Source of the DNA: Clostridium sp. UBA6640
GTDB lineage: Bacteria > Bacillota > Clostridia > Clostridiales > Clostridiaceae
Length of the DNA: 19,046 nucleotides
Direction of reading: 5' to 3'
Assembly (NCBI RefSeq): GCF_002455975.1
Contig: NZ_DKLM01000070.1
Coordinates: 20,385-39,430, forward strand
Shown: piece after piece, positions 1 through 6,098 of the stretch
Numbering within the stretch: position 1 is the stretch's first letter
Layout: every line of letters begins with the position of its first letter
Made by a program: the position numbers and the translations under genes
Notes under the pieces: generated by a model
The model's input: the letters and a program-made list of their open reading frames with translations, nothing else
What the model was told of the DNA's origin: nothing
Databases searched by the model: none

Positions 1-57
1 ACGTATGTTATATATGCAATCGTGAGATAAAGAATCGAATATCATTTTATTTACCAT
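1..57 (-). CDS. 5' end of an unidentified gene, running off the window
   Basis: An open frame begins at an ATG at 57 on the minus strand and stays open to the window edge, giving 19 residues beginning MVNKMIFDSLSHD. A perfect AGGAGG (65-70 on the plus strand) lies 7 bases upstream of the ATG, which is the main reason to call a gene. The visible piece is too short to assign a family. Its ribosome binding site is one arm of a 9-bp inverted repeat (62-70 with 91-99), so initiation may depend on RNA structure. It reads in the same direction as the desulfurase gene but is separated from it by a terminator. Confidence 0.6.
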   Translation of the reverse strand, partial: MVNKMIFDSLSHDCIYNIR

Positions 58-61
58 ACAC

Positions 62-99
62 AACCCTCCTATTGTAATTATTACCAAAAGAGGAGGGTT
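62..99 (-). promoter_or_regulatory. Inverted repeat sequestering the SD of the left-edge gene
   Basis: The arms AACCCTCCT (62-70) and AGGAGGGTT (91-99) are perfect complements with a 20-base loop. In the minus-strand transcript the upstream arm pairs exactly with the AGGAGG that serves the ATG at 57. No T-run follows on either strand, so a terminator is unlikely. Translational control by SD masking is an inference. Confidence 0.5.
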
Positions 100-190
100 A
101 TATACTTCGAATTCATATATATTTTTATTTAGGTATTTATTATGATAGTCTGTTTCACTGCAAGTCTTTTATAAATAGTTGCTACAATTT

Positions 191-219
191 ATAAAAAGCA
201 AAAGGAAGCTTTAGCTTCC
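191..219 (-). terminator. Intrinsic terminator after the cysteine desulfurase gene
   Basis: Read on the minus strand, the stem GGAAGC-TAAA-GCTTCC is followed by TTTTGCTTTTT. It lies about 40 bases downstream of the desulfurase stop codon. Confidence 0.8.
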
Positions 220-260
220 CTTAATCGTGCATAGTTAGATATTAAAATTTGTTATAGGAA

Positions 261-1409
261 TTAATTGATCACCTTATTGATGCAATCTAAAGTATAATTT
301 ACATCTTTTAAATCATTAAAATACCCAAAACTAAATCGGATAGAGCCATTAGGATAAGAACCTACTGCTTGATGTGCTAATGGAGCACAGTGAAGCCCAG
401 TACGAGTTATAATGCCATATTCAGAATCTAGTATAAATCCTAGTTCACTATTATCCATTTTTTTAGAGTTTAATGATATAGTTGAGGTTCTATTTTCTAT
501 ATTTTGCTGACCATATATTATTATGTCTTTCATATTTAATAAACCATCAATAAATTTATTTGCTAAATATTCCTCATGTTCTTTTATGGTATGTAATCCT
601 TCATTATTTATAAATTTAATACCTGCTAATAATCCAGCAATAGCTGGTGCATTCATAGTACCACTTTCAAATTTATCTGGCATAAATTGCGGTTGACTAA
701 CACTTGAAGAAAGGCTTCCTGTACCACCTTCAATTATTGAAATGCACTCTGAGTTAAATCCATCATCAATTAAAAAACCACCAATCCCTTGAGGACCTAA
801 TAAACTTTTATGACCTGTAAAAGCTAATGCACTACAATGTAAATCTTCAAAATTAACATCTATAGCTCCTGCACTTTGTGCAGAATCTACTATAAAGTAA
901 ATATTCTTTTCTTTGCAGAGCTTTCCAATTTCCTCTAAAGGTTGAATACTTCCTACTACATTGGAGGCATGAGATAAGATAATTAGTTTTGTGTTATTTT
1001 TAATTTTATTTTTTAACTCTTCAATATTTATAAAGCCATTTTGCGAAGCACCTATTATATCTAGTTCTATAATATTGTTTTCTTTTAATGTATGTAATGA
1101 TCTTAAAGTACTATTATGATCCATAACAGAAGTTATAACATGCCATCCTTTTTTTACAGAGCCCTTTATTAGCATATTAAGTGAGTATGTAATATTTGGT
1201 GTAAAAATAACATTTTCTATTTTATTAAAATTAAAAAATTCCATTAAAGCTTCTCGCGCTTCATAGATTATTTTATTCCCCATAAGTGATGAACTTGAAG
1301 CACCTCTACCTACATTAGAACCAATTTTAGTCATATAATTAAGCATAGCATTGTATACGTTTTGTGGTTTAGGATGAGATGTTGCACCATTATCTAAATA
1401 AACTTTCAT
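261..1409 (-). CDS. Cysteine desulfurase / selenocysteine lyase-like PLP enzyme (aminotransferase class V)
   Basis: This 382-residue PLP-dependent fold-type I enzyme should remove sulfur from cysteine, or possibly selenium from selenocysteine, leaving a persulfide or perselenide on its active-site cysteine. The N-terminus is MKVYLDNGATSHPKP. The cofactor region shows D175 in IVDSAQSAGA and the Schiff-base lysine K201 in FTGHKSLLGPQG. The catalytic Cys341 lies in RTGLHCAPLAH, the pattern of the CsdA/SufS-like group. The start at 1409 is chosen because AGGAGG lies 8 bases upstream; an upstream in-frame ATG at 1442 would put that site inside the gene. It is divergent from yedF and DUF3343, with which this desulfurase type is commonly associated in selenium-using clostridia. 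A general sulfur-donor role remains possible; substrate preference cannot be read from the sequence. Confidence 0.88.
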   Translation of the reverse strand: MKVYLDNGATSHPKPQNVYNAMLNYMTKIGSNVGRGASSSSLMGNKIIYEAREALMEFFNFNKIENVIFTPNITYSLNMLIKGSVKKGWHVITSVMDHNSTLRSLHTLKENNIIELDIIGASQNGFINIEELKNKIKNNTKLIILSHASNVVGSIQPLEEIGKLCKEKNIYFIVDSAQSAGAIDVNFEDLHCSALAFTGHKSLLGPQGIGGFLIDDGFNSECISIIEGGTGSLSSSVSQPQFMPDKFESGTMNAPAIAGLLAGIKFINNEGLHTIKEHEEYLANKFIDGLLNMKDIIIYGQQNIENRTSTISLNSKKMDNSELGFILDSEYGIITRTGLHCAPLAHQAVGSYPNGSIRFSFGYFNDLKDVNYTLDCINKVIN

Positions 1410-1583
1410 TCCATGACCTCCTAAAGGATAAGATATATTCATTATTTAAAAAGTTAATCAAAATATTTTATCTATTTACATTTTAAATATTACATTAGTT
1501 CTTTTGTTTGATATAATAAATTTAGCTTTTATAAGCTTTATATTAATATAACACAAAATTAATTAAAATTGGAAATGTATAAA

Positions 1584-1612
1584 TTGATATTTAAAGAGTA
1601 ATAATTTATATA
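1584..1612 (+). promoter_or_regulatory. Candidate sigma-A promoter of yedF
   Basis: TTGATA (1584-1589) and TATATA (1607-1612) are separated by 17 bases and sit about 30 bases before the yedF start. It is the best sigma-A match in the divergent intergenic region. Confidence 0.5.
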
Positions 1613-1641
1613 AGACTAGAAAATAAATAGGGGGAGTTATG

Positions 1642-2235
1642 ATGAGTCATATAATAGATTGTAAAGGACTTAATTGTCCTCTACCAGTAGTAAATACTAA
1701 AAAATATTTTGATACTATTAAAAATGGGGTTTCAACAACTATAGTCGATAATGAAATTGCTAAGAATAATGTTGTTAAATTTGCAGAAAATGCAAATTTA
1801 CAGGTCAATGTGTCAGAAAAGGATAGTTTATATCATGTAACAATCACAAAGGGTGAAGGCCAGTTAGAAAATTTTAAAAATGAGGAAAGCTTTGAAGTAA
1901 ATGAAAAATTTACCATTGTTGTTTCAAGTGATAAATTAGGAAATGGAGATGAAGCTTTAGGTGAAGCTTTAATGAAAAGCTATTTATTTGCTCTTTCAGA
2001 GGCAGATATAATTCCTAATAATTTAGTATTTTTAAACAGTGGCGTAAAATTAGTAGTTGAAGGTTCTTTAGTTTTAGAAAGTATTGATAAACTAAAAGAA
2101 AGAGGCGTTAGTATATATAGCTGTGGGCTATGTCTAGATTTCTATAAAATAAAAGATAAAGTTCAAGTTGGAGAAATAACAAATATGTATGCTATTGTAG
2201 AAATGATGAATAGTAGCAAGACAATAAAAGTATAA
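1642..2235 (+). CDS. yedF: Sulfurtransferase-like selenium metabolism protein YedF
   Basis: The 197-residue product has two parts. An N-terminal TusA/SirA-like domain carries the CPxP-type signature in DCKGLNCPLPV (Cys12). A C-terminal DsrE-like part carries a second cysteine pair in YSCGLCLDFY (Cys161, Cys164). This architecture is that of the YedF family, which is known to co-occur with selenium use and is thought to carry reactive S or Se; the exact chemistry is not established. The gene begins with two consecutive ATGs (1639 and 1642). The GGGGGAG site at 1630-1636 is only 2 bases from the first and 5 from the second, so the second is preferred. It is followed 18 bases later by the DUF3343 gene, probably in one operon, and diverges from the cysteine desulfurase. 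Confidence 0.88.
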   Translation: MSHIIDCKGLNCPLPVVNTKKYFDTIKNGVSTTIVDNEIAKNNVVKFAENANLQVNVSEKDSLYHVTITKGEGQLENFKNEESFEVNEKFTIVVSSDKLGNGDEALGEALMKSYLFALSEADIIPNNLVFLNSGVKLVVEGSLVLESIDKLKERGVSIYSCGLCLDFYKIKDKVQVGEITNMYAIVEMMNSSKTIKV

Positions 2236-2253
2236 AATTTAGGAGGTAATTTA

Positions 2254-2505
2254 TTGGACACTTATTATATACTAGTATTTAATAACACCCATGAAGCTAT
2301 GAAAGCAGAAAGTGGATGTGTTGAAGCACAAATTAAGGCAACAATGATGCCAACACCTTCTTATATAACTAAAAGCTGTGGAATAAGCTTAAGAGTTGAT
2401 GAGAATGGGTTTAGCAGTATTAAAGAACTGATAAATGAAGAAAAAATTAATGTTAAAAGTATATTTAAAAAAGATGATAGTTTTTATACGGAAGTTCAAC
2501 TTTAA
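2254..2505 (+). CDS. DUF3343 protein, putative Se/S carrier
   Basis: This 83-residue protein begins MDTYYILVFNNTHEAMKAE and contains the characteristic KSCGISLRVD segment with Cys42; a further cysteine is at position 22. The pattern is that of DUF3343, a small family usually encoded beside yedF and selenium-associated desulfurases and annotated as a putative Se/S carrier. Translation starts at a TTG, with AGGAGG (2241-2246) 7 bases upstream; no better start exists in frame. It is probably co-transcribed with yedF and ends before the terminator at 2574-2620. Carrier function is inferred from family and neighbourhood. Confidence 0.82.
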   Translation: MDTYYILVFNNTHEAMKAESGCVEAQIKATMMPTPSYITKSCGISLRVDENGFSSIKELINEEKINVKSIFKKDDSFYTEVQL

Positions 2506-2573
2506 TATAGATATCTTCAAAGATAGCTAGTTAAGGTATATTTTATGCAGTATGTAATATGTATAATGTACTA

Positions 2574-2620
2574 AAAGTCACTATTTAAATTTTATAATTT
2601 AGATGGTGACTTTAATTTTT
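2574..2620 (+). terminator. Terminator of the yedF-DUF3343 operon
   Basis: AAAGTCAC (2574-2581) pairs with GTGACTTT (2606-2613), and the AT-rich interior can extend the stem with G-U pairs. AATTTTT follows. Confidence 0.7.
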
Positions 2621-2850
2621 AGATTATGTTTTAATATAGTGCTAAAATATGATAAAAAATTATAGCCCACATTGTTCATCTATAATTCTCAATATAAGAA
2701 AGTTTCTAGATAAACTATATAAAACTTATAATGTAGCTTATAAATTTAAGTATTATTTTTCTTAGTTATGTATTCTATCCTCTTCATCTTTTAGTTATTT
2801 ATCTTATAAAGATAAACTTATAAATAAAATATTATGTAATTTTTATAATA

Positions 2851-2888
2851 AAAACCTATGCCTTAATATGAATTTTGGCATAGGTTTT
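2851..2888 (-). terminator. Strong terminator hairpin after the DUF6440 gene
   Basis: A perfect 12-bp stem, AAAACCTATGCC (2851-2862) with GGCATAGGTTTT (2877-2888), begins with A's and ends with T's, so it could work on both strands. It lies 46 bases beyond the DUF6440 stop codon, which is the likely target. Confidence 0.7.
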
Positions 2889-2934
2889 ATAGTTATTTTA
2901 GTGCTGCTCAATAATATATGAGTAGTATAAGCAA

Positions 2935-3111
2935 TTATTCATTTTTAGTTATAATTGGTTTTCCTTCAGAATCTAATAACACCGTCAATCCGCCAGAAGT
3001 ACCATTACTAATATATAAGTAATTTACTCCAGTTTCTTTATCAACTATTACTTTATAATTTTCTAAAGTTCCCTGTGTAGATATAACTTCGAACCTTTTA
3101 GCTCTTTTCAT
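2935..3111 (-). CDS. Small DUF6440-family protein
   Basis: A 58-residue open frame on the minus strand begins MKRAKRFEVISTQGT and ends with GLTVLLDSEGKPIITKNE. The order RFEVIS...YKVIVDKETGVNYLYI...GGLTVLLDSEGKPI matches what I know of the DUF6440 family, a small widespread Firmicute protein of unknown function. It has the composition of a compact beta-rich cytosolic protein, with no signal peptide, membrane segment or cysteine. A GGGGGTG ribosome binding site ends 5 bases before the ATG, and a strong terminator follows the stop. The gene is short enough to be missed by length-limited gene finding. It stands alone between the selenium operon and an IS fragment. Confidence 0.8.
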   Translation of the reverse strand: MKRAKRFEVISTQGTLENYKVIVDKETGVNYLYISNGTSGGLTVLLDSEGKPIITKNE

Positions 3112-3250
3112 GAATTCACCCCCATAATTAGACTATTAAGTTTTTTAAAAGTTATTATAACTGAAAATATAAGTTTGCATATATTTCATACTAATAAATT
3201 TATAGTTACCAATATATCCAAATGTCTTATATAAAAGACTAAAAATATAA

Positions 3251-3412
3251 CTTAAAACGGATGAAGATATTATAAATGAATTTAAAAACCTTTATAAGAT
3301 ATCAAATAATAAATTTAATCAAGTGTTTAAATCTATAACTTGTGATAATGGCTATAAATTTGCAGAACTAGTAGCTATTTAGAATGACATAAAGACTATA
3401 GTTTATTATAAT
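3251..3412 (+). pseudogene. Degraded IS30-family transposase fragment
   Basis: The plus frame from 3251 reads LKTDEDIINEFKNLY, then KFNQVFKSITCDNGYKFAEL, then VAI, a TAG stop at 3380-3382, and NDIKTIVYYN in the same frame. This resembles the DDE catalytic-core region of clostridial IS30-type transposases, where K-T-x-(D/E)-(D/A)-(V/I) is followed by FNQVFK(S/T)IT-x-DNG-x-EFA-x-L and then a K-x-VYF-like strand. The DNG aspartate is kept, but EFA has become KFA, a stop interrupts the frame, and both ends are missing. No intact inverted repeats were seen, so it is a relic, not an active element. The assignment is from remembered family motifs, not a search. Confidence 0.6.
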
Positions 3413-3416
3413 AGTA

Positions 3417-3447
3417 TTGATTTTTTATTTATTTTGTATAGTATAAT
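3417..3447 (+). promoter_or_regulatory. Candidate promoter upstream of the DUF951 gene
   Basis: TTGATT (3417-3422) and a consensus TATAAT (3442-3447) are separated by 19 bases, slightly longer than ideal. It lies directly after the recognisable part of the IS30 remnant. Confidence 0.4.
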
Positions 3448-3540
3448 AAATCTAGAGAAGAAATTTTAATATTGTAATTTAATTTGTTTTTCTATATGAA
3501 AACCATTAAAAATTAAGAGAATAGAAGGGATGATAATTTT

Positions 3541-3732
3541 ATGAAAGATTTTGATATAAATGATATTGTTGAAACTAAAAAAACTCACCCTTGTGGAAGT
3601 AAGAGATGGAAAATTATAAGAATGGGTGCTGATATAAAAATAAAATGCCTAGGATGTGAAAGAATAATTATGCTTCCTAGAAGTAAATTTGAAAGTTCTA
3701 TAAAAAAGGTAATAAAAGAAGGCGAAGAATAA
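3541..3732 (+). CDS. DUF951 domain-containing protein
   Basis: This 63-residue protein shows the full DUF951 signature: DIV..KK.HPCG....WKIIRMGADIKIKCLGCERIIMLPRSKFE. Cys18, Cys36 and Cys39 (the latter two in CLGC) suggest a small metal-binding or nucleic-acid-binding beta-barrel, but the function is unknown. In many Firmicutes this gene stands just upstream of rpsF, as here. The start ATG has a modest AGGGATGA-type site about 10 bases upstream and no better in-frame alternative. No convincing terminator separates it from rpsF, so some read-through into the ribosomal operon is possible alongside the operon's own promoter. Confidence 0.9.
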   Translation: MKDFDINDIVETKKTHPCGSKRWKIIRMGADIKIKCLGCERIIMLPRSKFESSIKKVIKEGEE

Positions 3733-3816
3733 ATGCGGTTATTTATGGGCTATAATTAAATAAGTTGCTAAATAGGTAGAATTTTCTACAAAAAATAATT
3801 ATTATTTATATTTTAC

Positions 3817-3845
3817 TTGATTTTTTAATTTTAAACTGGTAAAAT
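3817..3845 (+). promoter_or_regulatory. Promoter of the rpsF-ssb-rpsR operon
   Basis: TTGATT (3817-3822) and TAAAAT (3840-3845) are 17 bases apart, with a TG dinucleotide extending the -10. Transcription would begin near 3852, giving a leader of about 57 bases. Confidence 0.65.
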
Positions 3846-3856
3846 ATATTGATGTA

Positions 3857-3900
3857 ATCCCTGCTGTGTATAGCACAGCCGTTAGTCCGAGGGGAGGAGG
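3857..3900 (+). promoter_or_regulatory. Putative S6:S18-binding leader of rpsF
   Basis: The short leader contains a hairpin, GCTGTG (3863-3868) with CACAGC (3874-3879). It lies inside an outer helix of TCCC (3858-3861) with GGGA (3892-3895). The unpaired 3' side carries CCG twice (3879-3881 and 3887-3889). rpsF leaders in many bacteria bind the S6:S18 heterodimer through a structure with a conserved CCG in an internal loop, mimicking the 16S rRNA site. Here the outer helix abuts the SD (AGGAGG, 3895-3900), so binding would block initiation. Identification rests on position and the CCG/stem layout. Confidence 0.65.
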
Positions 3901-3908
3901 TGAAACTA

Positions 3909-4196
3909 ATGAGAGCATATGAAACTATATTCATATTACACCCATCATTAGACGAGGAAGCTGTTAAAGCTAATATCGAAAAATTCAAAGGTGTAATAGA
4001 GAACAATGGTGGAGAGATCGAAAATGTTGACGTTTGGGGTAAGAGAAAGCTTGCTTACGAAATCAAAAAAGTTAACGAAGGTCACTACACTCTAATCAAC
4101 TTCAAATCAGAAGCTGACTTACCTAAAGAGTTAGATAGAGTATTCAGAATCAATGACACTGTTATAAGACATATCATAATCAATCCAGAAAACTAG
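3909..4196 (+). CDS. rpsF: 30S ribosomal protein S6
   Basis: The 95-residue product begins MRAYETIFILHPSLDEEAV and continues through VWGKRKLAYEIKKVNEGHY and FRINDTVIRHIIINPE. This is the typical S6 fold and length; S6 binds 16S rRNA as a heterodimer with S18 in the 30S platform. The start is the ATG at 3909, because AGGAGG (3895-3900) ends 8 bases before it. A GTG at 3900 in the same frame overlaps that ribosome binding site and cannot be the real start. It is the first gene of rpsF-ssb-rpsR, with 14 bases before ssb, and is probably autoregulated through the leader. Confidence 0.97.
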   Translation: MRAYETIFILHPSLDEEAVKANIEKFKGVIENNGGEIENVDVWGKRKLAYEIKKVNEGHYTLINFKSEADLPKELDRVFRINDTVIRHIIINPEN

Positions 4197-4210
4197 TAGG
4201 TGGTGTTTTT

Positions 4211-4645
4211 ATGAATAAAGTTGTTTTAATCGGAAGATTAACAAAAGACCCAGAGTTAAAATTTACTCCAGGTACAGGAACAGCTGTAACCACTTTTACT
4301 GTTGCCGTTAATAGAAGATTTAAGAAAGAAGGTCAACCAGAAGCAGACTTCATTCCAGTAGTGGTTTGGGGAAAGCAAGCTGAGAGCACTGCTAATTACA
4401 TGAGTAAGGGTAAACTTATAAGTGTAGCTGGCAGAATAGAAACTCGTTCTTATGAAGCTAAAGACGGTACAAGAAGATATGTAACTGAAGTTGTTGCTGA
4501 TGAAGTTCATTTCCTTGAATGGGGAGAAAAATCATCAGATATGAATACAAGAACTAACAATTATGACCACGGCGGATTCCCACAGGATGATCTTGTATCA
4601 AATGATATAACTCCTATGGATGATGGCGAGGACATTCCATTTTAA
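4211..4645 (+). CDS. ssb: Single-stranded DNA-binding protein
   Basis: The 144-residue protein starts MNKVVLIGRLTKDPELKFT and has an OB-fold of about 105 residues, including the conserved FIPVVVWGKQAE and SVAGRIETRSYE strands. A short polar linker follows, ending in the acidic tip DDGEDIPF. That tip is the docking site for partner proteins such as PriA, RecO, RecG and exonuclease in SSB families. It coats single-stranded DNA during replication and repair as a tetramer. AGGTGG lies 7 bases before the ATG. The position between rpsF and rpsR is the classic bacterial arrangement. Confidence 0.97.
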   Translation: MNKVVLIGRLTKDPELKFTPGTGTAVTTFTVAVNRRFKKEGQPEADFIPVVVWGKQAESTANYMSKGKLISVAGRIETRSYEAKDGTRRYVTEVVADEVHFLEWGEKSSDMNTRTNNYDHGGFPQDDLVSNDITPMDDGEDIPF

Positions 4646-4665
4646 TAGGTAAGGAGGAGAGCGTA

Positions 4666-4911
4666 ATGGCAATGGATCGTAAAAAAGGCGGAAACAGAAA
4701 AAGAGCTAAAAGAAAAGTTTGCTCATTCTGTATAGATAAAGCTATAGCTATTGACTATAAAGACATAAATAAATTAAGAAAGTACGTTACAGAAAGAGGT
4801 AAAATATTACCAAGAAGAATTTCTGGAAACTGTGCTAAACACCAAAGAATGTTAACTGTAGCTATTAAAAGAGCTAGAAACATAGCTTTATTACCATTCA
4901 CAACAGAATAG
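4666..4911 (+). CDS. rpsR: 30S ribosomal protein S18 (zinc-binding form)
   Basis: The 81-residue product has a basic N-terminus (RKKGGNRKRAKRKVCSFC) and the S18 core with DYKDINKLRKYVTERGKILP and AIKRARNIALLPF. Cys19 and Cys22 (CSFC) together with Cys56 and His59 (NCAKH) form the zinc-site pattern of the C+ type of S18. A second in-frame ATG two codons in is possible, but AAGGAGG is well placed, about 7 bases before the first. It pairs with S6 in the small-subunit platform and is the last gene of the operon, followed directly by a strong terminator. Confidence 0.97.
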   Translation: MAMDRKKGGNRKRAKRKVCSFCIDKAIAIDYKDINKLRKYVTERGKILPRRISGNCAKHQRMLTVAIKRARNIALLPFTTE

Positions 4912-4921
4912 TAAATAAAGT

Positions 4922-4956
4922 AAAGCAGCAACCGAAAGGAAGCTGCTTTTGTTTTA
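4922..4956 (+). terminator. Terminator of rpsF-ssb-rpsR
   Basis: AAAGCAGC (4922-4929) pairs with GCTGCTTT (4942-4949) around an inner CC-GAAA-GG tetraloop hairpin, and TTTTGTTTTAT closes it. Its core closely resembles the terminator at 6997-7021. Confidence 0.9.
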
Positions 4957-5047
4957 TGTTTAAATATATTAATCTTATTTTTCTCTGTCAAAATTAACGC
5001 AGTATAGGTGATGGCTAAATTGTTGATTTTAATTAATATGCAAAAAA

Positions 5048-5078
5048 TTGTCTTTATTTAAAAAAGTAATGATATAAT
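5048..5078 (+). promoter_or_regulatory. Candidate promoter of the paralogue pair
   Basis: TTGTCT (5048-5053) is followed after 19 bases by TATAAT (5073-5078), preceded by TG to give an extended -10 (TGATATAAT). The leader would be about 100 bases long. Confidence 0.5.
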
Positions 5079-5135
5079 TTAATTAGTTTAAATTTGCTGA
5101 AAATTATCAAAATTCTACAGATTTAAGGTAAAAAG

Positions 5136-5173
5136 AGGCAACAATAAAAATACTTGTTGTCTATAAATTTTTT
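5136..5173 (+). promoter_or_regulatory. Leader hairpin with T-run before the first paralogue
   Basis: AGGCAACA (5136-5143) pairs with TGTTGTCT (5155-5162), including one G-U pair, and is followed by ATAAATTTTTT. The ribosome binding site begins at 5174, immediately after. It could act as a leaky terminator or attenuator, or simply insulate the gene. Confidence 0.35.
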
Positions 5174-5187
5174 AAGGAGGATAAGTA

Positions 5188-5958
5188 TTGAATACAATAG
5201 TAAACCTGTATAATCAGGTAAGAAGATACTGTATATATAATATTGCCTTTTTGGAAAACCGAAGTTCTGAGCTAGGGAAAAAAAATATTTATAGATACAA
5301 TAAAACAAAAGAATTTGCTTTTTATCAAGCTGAAGAATACAGTAATACAAATTCAAGAAAAGGAATATTAGAGCTTATATTAAATAAAATTGAAAAAACA
5401 ATGCCTAAAAATTTTAAAACAATAGAAGATATGAAAAAACATACTATATACATCATAGAAGATTCAAAAATTAATGAAGATGAATACATTTTTAAGCCGT
5501 ATAAAACCTATTTAGAAAAAGCAGTCTATAAAGCTGTAGAGGATGAAAAACAAAAATTAAAAAATTTCATAACATCTTTAGATGAAGAAAATCTTCAAAA
5601 TGCTAAACCGTTATTTTATAGAAAAGTTCTCACTGAAGAAGAAGGTAAAGCAATTGAAAAATCCTTAAGGGAAATCTATAGAAAATTAACTTGTGATGAT
5701 AAAGATATATTGTATGGCAATTGTCTTTATATAGATAAAGAATTACCACCACAGATATTAAGAAATATATTTATTAAACGAGGTATAAAGAAATTATATG
5801 GGATATATGCAGGTAGAAAAATATATAGAGAAATTGATGTTTCTATATTTGATCCCTATGATGAAGGTGAAAGTGATAGGTATTGGTCTTCTAGTGACAT
5901 GGATTGGGTGATTTCTGCTAACCATGAAGGGGATATATATATTTGCGGCAGCGGTTAA
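5188..5958 (+). CDS. Unrecognised protein, first of a tandem paralogue pair, 3' end frameshifted
   Basis: I do not recognise this family. The 256-residue product has no signal peptide or membrane helix and is rich in K, E, Y and I, as expected of a cytosolic mixed alpha/beta protein. It shares an estimated 42% identity (counted by eye over 224 gap-free residues) with the next gene. Shared blocks are RRYCIY (12-17), LN.IEKT.P..F.TI (64-79), PLFYR.VL (141-148), IDK...P.ILRNI.I..GIKK.Y (182-204) and SSSDMDWVI.A.HE (234-247). Translation starts at TTG with AAGGAGG 7 bases upstream; the paralogue also uses TTG at the same residue. The frame stops at 5958, but the neighbouring frame continues in homology to 6023, so about 22 C-terminal residues have been lost to a single-base indel. 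Confidence 0.75.
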   Translation: MNTIVNLYNQVRRYCIYNIAFLENRSSELGKKNIYRYNKTKEFAFYQAEEYSNTNSRKGILELILNKIEKTMPKNFKTIEDMKKHTIYIIEDSKINEDEYIFKPYKTYLEKAVYKAVEDEKQKLKNFITSLDEENLQNAKPLFYRKVLTEEEGKAIEKSLREIYRKLTCDDKDILYGNCLYIDKELPPQILRNIFIKRGIKKLYGIYAGRKIYREIDVSIFDPYDEGESDRYWSSSDMDWVISANHEGDIYICGSG

Positions 5959-6023
5959 TAGATGCGATTATTTCAGAGGTACCTAACACTCAGAATATGT
6001 TAAATAAGTATGTAAATCTATAA
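5955..6023 (+). pseudogene. Frameshifted 3' remnant of the first paralogue
   Basis: The frame beginning TTA at 5955 reads LIDAIISEVPNTQNMLNKYV and ends at a TAA at 6021-6023. It aligns with LIDDIISNVPEVKSMLNEYI at the end of the second paralogue. Loss of one base in or near GGCAGCGGT (5947-5955), where the paralogue encodes G-K-W, explains the break. Confidence 0.8.
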
Positions 6024-6098
6024 CAATATTAATATGTATTAATGAAATTATTTTTATATTCAGTAAAAAGTTATATAAACTTAAAAGGGGGAAAAGCA

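Larger units (their letters stand above)
2506..2934. other. AT-rich intergenic region with two terminators
   Basis: This stretch separates the yedF operon from the minus-strand DUF6440 gene. It holds the yedF-operon terminator (2574-2620) and the strong hairpin at 2851-2888. Between them I find only short, stop-rich frames without ribosome binding sites. Confidence 0.6.
3112..3540. other. Intergenic region with IS fragment and DUF951 promoter
   Basis: The part from 3125 to 3250 is AT-rich with no recognisable gene. It is followed by the IS30-like remnant (3251 to about 3412) and a promoter-like sequence at 3417-3447. Confidence 0.6.

Noticed and set aside
1410..1442. Upstream in-frame ATG giving the desulfurase an extra MNISYPLGGHG N-terminus
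   Set aside because: The AGGAGG site for the ATG at 1409 lies inside this extension, and no ribosome binding site precedes 1442.
2640..2830. Possible small minus-strand peptides in the AT-rich gap
   Set aside because: Frames are under 20 codons, stop-rich, and lack ribosome binding sites.
3900..3908. GTG start adding three residues to S6
   Set aside because: The GTG overlaps the SD itself; the ATG at 3909 has correct spacing and the standard S6 N-terminus.
4256..4510. Minus-strand open frame opposite ssb
   Set aside because: It mirrors the coding constraint of ssb, is low-complexity, and has no ribosome binding site or homology; the same holds for frames opposite rpsF, rpsR, lonB, the CAP gene and the YdjG-like gene.
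6042..6098. Longer second paralogue starting at ATG 6042
   Set aside because: No ribosome binding site there; the TTG at 6099 has AGGGGGA upstream and aligns with the paralogue's start.
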